From Datnioides undecimradiatus (lineage: Eukaryota > Chordata > Actinopteri > Lobotiformes > Datnioididae), in NCBI GenBank assembly GCA_008933995.1, contig WARS01001600.1:744001-808000 (forward strand): DNA of 64,000 bases. Direction: 5' to 3'. The position numbers and the translations under genes are program-made. The notes below the pieces were generated by a model. The model was not told where the DNA came from. It saw nothing but the letters and a program-made list of their open reading frames with translations, and made no database searches. Positions 57,701 to 64,000 of the stretch are shown piece after piece (within the stretch, counting starts at the first letter, position 1; each line of letters begins with the position of its first letter).

Positions 57701-60700
57701 GACACGGAGAAGAATGTAAACCAACACGTGCAGACTTAATCCTACAGCCATAACTTGATGCACACCCATCAGCCTGTTGTACAGACACACATGGCACGCA
57801 CGCACACACACTTACCAGCACACAGCTAGTGTTTACACAACAGCATGACAGTCTATAGTGCTAATGGGCTCTGTAAATCCTGTTAGGCTGCTTTGAGGCG
57901 GCTGAAAAGCTGCATTTAAAATGTGAACGTTTGATTTCCGGATGATTTGCAGCTGCAGGTTTATGTCCACGGCAGTTCTAACGTCATTACACTGACGTAA
58001 CGGCACCTCTTTTTTTTAAAAAAAAAAAAAGGTACTGATGTCGCGTCGTCGCCTGTGAAGATGTGTTACACTCTGAGCGTTCATCCAACGCTCTCGTAAA
58101 AAGTCGACTAACAACTTGTGTAAACAGCGCGATAAACTTCAGCTCCTGGATTACGAAAGATAAACAACGTTGAAGTCTGGGCTTTACTGACAATATATCT
58201 GGGAATCGCTGCTGATGGGAGCCTGTAAACTTTGAATTATTAATCAGGGTCATCTTAAAGGATGAGGTTATGCTTAATGACTGCACAGACAAAAGAATAA
58301 ATAAATCAATGAATCTGCGACTTCGGAAGGACAAACACTGACAGATCGTTTAAACTCTGTTAGGACATTCAGAGCGGGTCGTCCGTCAGCCCGCTGAGTA
58401 ATTTAATCATACACGAGGTCTAAATGTTTTGCACAAGCCGTGCTCGTGTGATTTATCAACTAATTATTTCAGCTCTGCACTTGATTTTCAAAAATAACAC
58501 AATCTCCAGCTGCTTCAGCCTCCACCATGCAAACTTCTCACTGCTGCCTCTAAACGTTGCTCCAGTGCAGTAAAACATCTTTCTATACCCTCAAGCTGCA
58601 GCTAACAACTGGTCCTCAGTCAGGACAGTCCACTTCAACGGGTCTCACAGCCTTGAATCTACATCTCACTCCTGTCTTCCCACCGGCTTTGCACACGTTG
58701 GTGCCATGTCGGGATCTTCTTTGGGGACACAAGCTAACAGGCTTGGCACAGGTAGGCCTTCAGACCATGACACAGCAGTCGGCCCCCCCCCGCCCAGCCC
58801 TGCACCGCACCGCACCGCACTGGTGCCCCTTATTTCTTAAGACCATGGGTATTTATCAACTCCACAAAGAGCTAAAACTGCTGACCGTTCAAACAAGACC
58901 AAGAAAAACAGGTTTCCGCAAGTTCAAAGAACCTCTATTAACCTGTCCAGTCAATAATGTCAACAAGACATCCATCCGTTCTGTGATATTACCTGGCCTT
59001 GTAACTGGCCTCGGCTACAGGTCAGAACCAGATGTAGCCCACTTTCAAACGACTGGGGTGAAAAAAGAAAAAAAAAAGTCCTGGGATTGAAGAGGCCTCT
59101 CTTTCAGCCCGGCGGTGGCCAGCTCCTGCTCTGCCTCTCTCCCCCTCTGCAGGCATTTCAGTCTAACTCACATTACTGAGTCTGCATTGTTGACCAGGAG
59201 CAGCACAGCCTAAATATAGTCAAAACCCCACACCGGCTGAGGGAAGAGAGCGCGCGAGAGGGAAAGGGAGGGAAGACAGACGGGGAGAGAGGGACAGAGA
59301 GAGGGAGAATAGGAGTACGCTCGAAACCAGAAAGCCAGAACGGGACTTTTCTTGGACAGTGTCCCGCTGTAAATAAGAGGCCTGAGATATGACTCACCAA
59401 GTGCAAGAGACTGAGAGCAACGGGAGGGGGGGGCTGCAAAGAGACTAGGCGACACCTACCCTCAGAGTCCTGCTGCTCTTGAGACCAGCGGTTCCCCATG
59501 CTGAACGGCTGCTGAGTGCAAACCTGCGTATGGACAGAAACGGGAGAGGGGGTTTCTCTTCAAACCCCCTCTCTAACTTCTTCCTGTCCGCTCTACAGGT
59601 GCCCTCTCAGAATGACTTCTTTTAACGCTCAGCCCTCCCTCTTCCAGCGTGTCTCTGTTTTGCTCCTCCCTCTGACCTTCCTGATTCCTCCCACCCTTTC
59701 ACTTTTTCCCCCCCACCTTCCTTCCTCCCTCTCCCCCCCTCCCTCCCCACCCCTCTCTCCCTCCACCCCTCCCACCCCTCTCTCCCTCCCACCCCTCTCT
59801 CCCTCTCCCCCTCTGGCATGCAGGCAGAGCTACTGAGTTGCGCCTTTCAGCTTGGCTCTGATTTGCCTGAAGTCTCCCCCTATCTCTCCGCCCTGGACAA
59901 CTGATCTGATCCATGCTGGCAACGATGTCACAACCTACTACAAAGGGGGTGGGCTGTGTGTATCTACATGTATGTGGGAAGAGTTAAGCAAGTCACTAAG
60001 CTTGATGGGGGGCGGGAGTCTTAAAAATAGTCACTGCACTCCGTCAGCACTGTGCATGTGTGTGTGTTTCTACCTGACTGCTAGAAAAGGACTCAGCGGA
60101 GAGCAGGAGAGACTGCACCACTTACAGGACCGGAGGGGGTGTTCAGACGATATTCTGGGACTGTTACTATGCACTTAGCAGAGCTTTATGAACACAGCGT
60201 AGGCTCAGAAAACAAAAAGTCCCACTTTGTCCGAATATGAAGTAAATCTGCATCTCTGCTCTCTGACAGGGTGCAAACCCGAAACCCTCAAAGTCCCCGC
60301 ACTTTAAAAGCCATTGTAGTGGTCAAGACCGCAAGAGACCGGAGGTTGTGAGCCAAGTCTCAGTATCACATGACCAGTTACCTCAGGTCATGTGCCAACC
60401 TCCTTTCACGACATGCCATGTGACTCGCCAAATGGCCAAAGTGTCACACACCGTCCAGCACAAACACACACTGGACCCAGCGTCCTGTGCTGTCATACAA
60501 ATATCTGGCAGACATAGCAACACGGCTCTGTCACAACACCAGTTGCTGCCGTGATGAGAGCGACTTCACTGGGCAACAAACACAAATCCACTGAATTCAC
60601 ACTGAACCTGGCAAAGTGACACCAGTAAACAGAACGGACATATTTCCTGTTTATGTGAACACAACGACGACAAACATCTGCCCCGAGGACACGAGCTCTG

Positions 60701-63700
60701 TGGTGCGGGGTGGGAACATACTGTGCAGATTAGACGGCTCTTACAGAATTAGCTCCAGAGCAACACTTATTCTGAGGTAGTTTATGAAAAGTTTTATTAA
60801 AATCTTCCTGAAGCAGCCGATTTAAAGCCTGAATCCTCCACGTCAGACTGGAGGGATCAATCTGAGGATGTTAAACTGGCGTAAATTCACATTATCACTT
60901 TTATTCTGAAGCTCTTCAATCAAGAACGCTGCAAATAAGTCGAAGGATCAACGTAATATTCAGCAAACAGGAGCGATGAGCTCAGTTAAAATCAAGACAC
61001 CGTTTCTGATGTGAAAAGGCCTGTGAGACGCTCCTGCATTCAGATCGAACCGATGCAAAGACTAATCAGGTCAGACTTCTTGCGCAAACAAAACTGAAAC
61101 GGGCAAAATCAATTAGCACTCGAGGTCAGTCCGGATCAGATCGCACTGAAATATACAGTCAGACTCTCAAGTGACTTCATTTCCCATAGACGACAGACAG
61201 CTATCTGAAAACAGCAGACACAAATAAATTATAGATTTATTAAAGAGTCAGTAAATGTTGCACATGTATTATGAGAGTGTGTGTATACGCATGGTGTACC
61301 GAGGTATTGTTCCAACTAGCACATGCACATCGTACAGTGCACGCACACTGATGTGCAAAGAGCATGACAGGGAGGGCCTAATAGGAAGAATTGTGTTTTT
61401 ACAGTGCTGTATTCAGGCCAGTGCATTCTATTGCTGATGAGCTACAGTTCAAACAAAGACAACACATAGTTCACATGCCTGCTGGTGGGGGGTCAGCAAG
61501 TTTGTTTTCAGGGCATCATCACTTCTGGCGGTGCACTGACACTCCAGCGCCTCTAGAGGGCGCGCCAACACACAACATGCGCAGTGAGCGTCTGCGGTGG
61601 GGCGTTATTTATAGGACATGTGAAGTAACATGACAACATGGTTTGCCTGTGAGGAATAAACAGAGTGACTGAACTGAACGGTGATAGCTGCATCTGTTGA
61701 GCAGTGTGTCACAGGAACATGTTCCGTCTCATTCCTCTGTAACGCTCAGTGTAAACTGTTCATGCCGACACGCTCTCATTTATTCTTCTGGAGTGTCGTT
61801 TCTCTCAACCTGCTTTGATTGTGATAGGCAGCAAGTTTGAACTTTTCCCAGAATGCAGCCACACCCCGCAGTGACATCACAACACTGTAACTGTAGTTCA
61901 TTATGGCCATATGTTCTGTGCTGGATAGGAAGAAAGCCCCTGGTGACTTACAGAGAGACAGTCTGGAGACATTTGTGCTTTGATTCTGAGGAACTTGCAA
62001 CAGTTTCTCTAAAACACAACAGCTCCGCCTGCGTCTGTGTCCGTGTGTCCGTGTGTGTGTGTGTGTGTCCGTGTGTGTGTGTGTGTGTGTGTCCGTGTGT
62101 GTGTGCAAAGTGCAGATTCGGTGAAGGTACAACCAGCTTGCCCCTGGCTCTAACTCCGTCACTCTATTACTTCTCTTTTCATATTAACTGGGAGTGTCCT
62201 GAGCAACAATGAGGTGGAAGCGCTGACAAGAGTTCTGGGGTTGACTTTAGATAAAGATGGCCATTATTTAAGAGCAATATCATATGTCTGCGGTTTATTA
62301 AAAGGAAAACTAATTCTTTTCTGTAAACACTGATATGAAGAGAAACACAAAACCCAACAGGAAGGCTCCGAAACAAAAGCTGTGCTGCAGCCCACAACAC
62401 GGCACGCATGGACAAAGGCCAGACTTCAAGAGCTGAGAAGCTCTCAGATAACATGAAACATATCAGGACTGTAAAAGTGGAGCTGAGAGGTGAAACGACG
62501 GAAAAACAGACGGACTCTGCATTAACTGCATTAACTCATGGGATGCTTAAGTCATCGCTCAACACTAATGCTCTTTGTAGATTCCGCAACCTTGCTGAAC
62601 TCGCCACATAGCCTGGGCTGCCAATCCAACGTGTTTCTTGTTTTCACTTTCATAGTTGTTTGGCCCTCCAACTGATTAGGTTTGCTGATCTTGGACCAGC
62701 AATGGCTCCTGTGTCAGTTAAAAGCTTTATGTGTCTTTCTGTGTGTGAGTGGCTCAGGTGAGGCCCCAGGTAGAGCCTCTTACCGTAAGTACCATATTCA
62801 GCGGGGCTGGTGCCTGGGTAGAAGCCCGGGGTGCCTGCGGGGACTGGGTACTGCTGGGGTGTGGCCACATAGGTCGCTGACCGGTACTAAGGAAACACAG
62901 ATGAGGGAGCACAGGAGGAGAGGAGAGACAAACAGTATTATTAGATGCCGTCATAACAGCAACATCCAAACATGAGCCTGCAGTGCTTCTCTTCACAATA
63001 CACGGCTTCAGGCCATGTGAAGGCCCATCAATATTCTGTGAGTACAGTGTTTATGGAATTGGTTCAAACAAGAAAAATACACCAATATGACGTCAGTGAT
63101 ATGAGGAAACATTTGGAGGGTGTTGTCCCAGCACCATCTGGTTTGGATCAGAGGCAAGTCTGGCAGCATCGTGACTTGAGCAACCCCCAGTCTGTGCCCC
63201 CTACCTGTCCCGGTATGAAGTAGGCAGGTCCCTGTGGTGAGCTGGGGAAGGGCAACTGTTGCCCAGGGATCATCATCATTTGGGAGCCAGGGCCCGCCTG
63301 GTAGACGTGTGTGGGCGTCACAGGCCGAGGGCCGCTGCTGGGAGGGACGCCCCGAGGCCCGCTGCTGGGAGGCAGGCTGGCCCTGTTTGTGTAATAGGGC
63401 TAGAGAGGAGGCGGGGGGGGGATACAGGTGGAAGGTGAGAGAGAGGAGGCGGAATGAGTTGACAGATGAAAGAGAGGTGAGGACGAAGAGTGATAGAGAG
63501 AGAAGAAATGCAGACGAAGGAGACGCATGTGGGAGGAGGGACGGGATGGAAAAGAGAGAAAGACAAATAAAGGAGTTATTAGTTACCTTTGTGAGCCCTC
63601 TGACATAAAAACCGTCCCCCATTCCCTTCTATGATTTTATCTCCTGGTACAAGTGGAGTGAGCTTGTCCGGCCTAAAAGCTAGGCTCATAGTTAGCCCAT

Positions 63701-63967
63701 GAATCTATGGCTGCACTCCAACTGGAAACATATTGGCCCTGCCTGCCAGAAGAGATAAAGCAGCTAATGCTGGTTCATTCAGAGCCTCCTCATTGACATT
63801 CTGCTGCTGGCCTGGGAGCTAACCACCGTAGCCAGCAAAATGACACCAAGCCAACAAAGCACAACACTGCCAAATATTAGACACACACACATATGCACTC
63901 CTCAACGGGGGGGGGGGGGGCTGGAAGAAAGGGGAAATTGAGTTACCTGTAACGACCTGAAGCTTCC
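40648..63967 (-). CDS. eif4g1: eif4g1 (eukaryotic translation initiation factor 4 gamma 1), partial at 5' end
   Basis: Twenty-seven constitutive exons with consistent phases give 1704 codons plus stop TAG (40650-40648). A 21-nt microexon lies upstream, and the true start is off the right edge. The protein is the eIF4F scaffold, linking cap-bound eIF4E, helicase eIF4A, PABP and eIF3. Counting from the exon at 63399, the features in order are: an N-terminal region with [15 protein letters not shown]; a PABP-binding stretch (KRERK ... [10 protein letters not shown]); a long Pro/Ala/Glu-rich segment; the eIF4E-binding motif YDREFLL (about 691-697); a MIF4G HEAT domain (about 837-1064); an RS/RE-rich linker; an MA3 domain (about 1342-1492); and a W2 domain ending [12 protein letters not shown]. 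The N- and C-termini match EIF4G1, not EIF4G3. It may be one of two teleost copies (a or b). Confidence 0.96.
42358..43535 (-). CDS. eif4g1: eif4g1 MA3-domain exons (43535-43411, 43243-43071, 42683-42558, 42439-42358)
   Basis: The exons encode [44 protein letters not shown] and [34 protein letters not shown] with [11 protein letters not shown]; and [27 protein letters not shown]. This is the MA3 domain, the second eIF4A contact. Confidence 0.95.
42692..42720. repeat. (CA)n microsatellite in eif4g1
   Basis: About 14 CA units just upstream of the acceptor of the exon at 42683; (TG)n on the transcribed strand, followed by tttcctcag. Confidence 0.95.
43777..44985 (-). CDS. eif4g1: eif4g1 linker exons (44985-44695, 44466-44355, 44241-44127, 44036-43777)
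   Basis: The exons encode [20 protein letters not shown] with a Gly-rich part and [60 protein letters not shown]; and an Arg/Asp/Ser/Glu-rich stretch ending [20 protein letters not shown]. They link the MIF4G and MA3 domains. One acceptor (44241) follows a (TG)n run. Confidence 0.93.
44246..44286. repeat. (CA)n microsatellite in eif4g1
   Basis: About 19 CA units ending within 5 bp of the acceptor AG of the exon at 44241; (TG)n on the transcribed strand. Confidence 0.95.
45717..45751. repeat. (GT)n microsatellite in eif4g1
   Basis: About 17 GT units downstream of the exon 45890-45786 donor; (CA)n on the transcribed strand. Confidence 0.95.
45786..46475 (-). CDS. eif4g1: eif4g1 MIF4G exons (46475-46329, 46238-46002, 45890-45786)
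   Basis: The exons encode [20 protein letters not shown] with [12 protein letters not shown]; then [40 protein letters not shown] and [10 protein letters not shown]; then [32 protein letters not shown]. All are in phase 0 and nearly identical to the mammalian MIF4G core. Confidence 0.96.
45953..45991. repeat. imperfect (GT)n microsatellite in eif4g1
   Basis: GT run with GC interruptions starting about 11 nt inside the intron after the exon 46238-46002. Confidence 0.9.
46476..47428. other. eif4g1 intron, no feature
   Basis: The 0.95-kb intron between the two MIF4G exons. No exon, RNA gene or clear repeat seen. Confidence 0.6.
47429..48062 (-). CDS. eif4g1: eif4g1 exons leading into MIF4G (48062-47937, 47839-47429)
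   Basis: The first exon encodes [20 protein letters not shown] and [12 protein letters not shown]. The second (411 bp) encodes [20 protein letters not shown]..., then [20 protein letters not shown] and [28 protein letters not shown], the start of the MIF4G HEAT domain that binds eIF4A. Confidence 0.95.
48289..49511 (-). CDS. eif4g1: eif4g1 exons up to the eIF4E-binding motif (49511-49423, 49255-49063, 48422-48289)
   Basis: The exons encode [20 protein letters not shown] and LLDAFKE; then an acidic stretch with [17 protein letters not shown] and KYQYKE; then [20 protein letters not shown] and [16 protein letters not shown]. The Tyr, Leu and Leu of YDREFLL form the canonical YxxxxL-phi contact with eIF4E. 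Confidence 0.95.
49643..50761 (-). CDS. eif4g1: eif4g1 large low-complexity exon
   Basis: This 1119-bp exon (acceptor accctccag, donor CAAG|gtcagt) encodes about 373 residues rich in Pro, Ala, Glu and Thr: [20 protein letters not shown]... to ALVETTMQ. It includes a tandem AQTAP array near its middle. The corresponding human region is similarly acidic and poorly conserved and is presumed disordered. Confidence 0.9.
49986..50106 (-). repeat. eif4g1: 15-bp coding tandem repeat in eif4g1 ([10 protein letters not shown] units)
   Basis: About eight head-to-tail copies of a 15-bp unit (gcgccgtctgagcgg and variants) encode five-residue units AQTAP or AQAAP. The central four copies are identical, which suggests recent expansion. 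Confidence 0.92.
50762..51847. other. eif4g1 intron, no feature
   Basis: A 1.1-kb intron. No exon or recognised repeat. Confidence 0.6.
51848..57690 (-). CDS. eif4g1: eif4g1 PABP-binding region exons (57690-57551, 52714-52622, 51947-51848)
   Basis: The first exon encodes [20 protein letters not shown], a Gln/Pro run and KRERKQ. The next encodes [20 protein letters not shown]..., the PABP-binding segment. The third encodes [18 protein letters not shown]..., a poly-Ala run and VVVRPG. Phases are 1-0, 0-0 and 0-1. Confidence 0.92.
52715..57550. other. eif4g1 intron within the N-terminal region
   Basis: A 4.8-kb intron. It has CpG- and purine-rich patches at 53.0-54.3 kb, including gcagagcaggaca repeats near 53733-53760 and a GGA-rich stretch at 54110-54165, which might mark an internal promoter. 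There are CA tracts at 53200-53219 and 54479-54497. No coding exon is supported. Confidence 0.5.
59460..59499 (-). CDS. eif4g1: candidate alternative first exon of eif4g1
   Basis: ATG at 59499 has strong Kozak context (A at -3, G at +4). It opens [13 protein letters not shown] and then a donor (GAGG|gtaggt) in phase 1. That is the phase needed by the next eif4g1 exon (57690-57551), so a product starting [20 protein letters not shown] is possible. It would lack the upstream N-terminal exons. Met-Gly with Ser6 fits an N-myristoylation consensus. It is inferred from phase and context only. Confidence 0.4.
59690..59815. repeat. polypyrimidine/polypurine tract
   Basis: Almost pure C and T on the plus strand with repeating ccacccctctctccctcc units, hence GA-rich on the eif4g1 strand. 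It lies 190-320 bp upstream of the candidate alternative start at 59499. Confidence 0.85.
62036..62106. repeat. imperfect (GT)n repeat with CC interruptions
   Basis: GT runs separated by tccgtg units, a higher-order pattern, within the eif4g1 intron. Confidence 0.85.
62784..63399 (-). CDS. eif4g1: eif4g1 N-terminal exons (63399-63205, 62886-62784)
   Basis: The first exon (65 codons, phase 0-0) encodes [20 protein letters not shown]... to [17 protein letters not shown] and AYFIPGQ. The second (103 bp, phase 1 out) encodes [20 protein letters not shown] and [14 protein letters not shown]. Both align with the human EIF4G1 N-terminus. Donors are CAG|gtagg and TACG|gtaag. Confidence 0.93.
63947..63967 (-). 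CDS. eif4g1: eif4g1 21-nt microexon
   Basis: Exactly seven codons, GSFRSLQ, phase 0-0, between tgtgctgctgaag and gtaact. It lies directly upstream of the exon starting [13 protein letters not shown], which aligns with human HFYPSRAQPPSS. Human EIF4G1 has an isoform seven residues longer at this place (GGFRSLQ, from memory). The TGCTGC just before the acceptor fits the SRRM4/nSR100 signal of neuronal microexons. Confidence 0.75.
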
Positions 63968-64000
63968 CTTCAGCAGCACAAACACAGATGACACACAGAG

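Larger units (their letters stand above)
57691..62783. other. eif4g1 intron with candidate internal promoter
   Basis: A 5.1-kb intron. It holds a candidate alternative first exon at 59499-59460 and a polypyrimidine (plus strand) tract at 59690-59815. A 177-codon plus-strand ORF at 58557-59090 is not supported as a gene. Confidence 0.5.

Noticed and set aside
58557..59090. 177-codon plus-strand ORF inside an eif4g1 intron
   Set aside because: No recognisable domain. It includes low-complexity parts (CCGCACCGCACCGCAC and poly-A) and has no splice or promoter support.
40648..63967. Assignment of the scaffold gene as eif4g3
   Set aside because: The N-terminal [15 protein letters not shown], the AGAYYPAQ segment and the C-terminal [12 protein letters not shown] match EIF4G1, and the following fam131a gene agrees with human 3q27 order.

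Overview
This is vertebrate nuclear DNA, most likely from a teleost and probably a percomorph fish. The genes have many short exons with GT-AG introns. The window is full of (CA)n/(TG)n microsatellites and holds remnants of dispersed repeats that I recognise from percomorph genomes. All three identified genes lie on the minus strand, so each reads from high to low coordinate. I found no tRNA, rRNA, CRISPR array or bacterial-type feature.

Layout from right to left, in the direction of transcription. (1) 63,967 to 40,648: eif4g1, the large scaffold of the cap-binding complex eIF4F. The upstream end lies beyond the window. Twenty-seven constitutive exons plus one 21-nt microexon could be placed. 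All exon phases agree, and the constitutive exons give 1704 codons plus a stop. A 3'UTR follows, down to about 39.25 kb. (2) 39.1 to 32.5 kb: a mostly non-coding interval. It holds dispersed repeats, a GCN trinucleotide repeat, and two unassigned exon-like open segments (38,664-39,090 and 34,367-34,549) with good splice signals and compatible phases. (3) 32,385 to 19,112: a complete 11-exon intestinal-type alkaline phosphatase gene (alpi-like). It encodes 535 aa with a signal peptide, the metal and nucleophile residues, and a GPI-anchor signal. (4) 18.8 to 14.5 kb: an intergenic region with two unusually long but unassigned plus-strand ORFs and a CpG-rich promoter region. (5) 14,433 to 4,489: the 5' part of fam131a, four exons. 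The first encodes a Src-like MGCISSK acylation motif. The last exons lie left of the window.

The gene order eif4g1 then fam131a, on the same strand, matches human 3q27 as I remember it, with the alkaline phosphatase gene sitting between them here. The most interesting signal is the 21-nt, phase 0-0 microexon at the right edge (GSFRSLQ). It is preceded by TGC motifs and corresponds to the neuron-specific EIF4G1 microexon known in mammals. Others are a possible internal alternative first exon of eif4g1 (MGNRWSQ...), a 15-bp coding tandem repeat in the eIF4G1 N-terminal region, microsatellites that replace the polypyrimidine tract at several exons, and a His-to-Gln change next to a metal ligand in the phosphatase.
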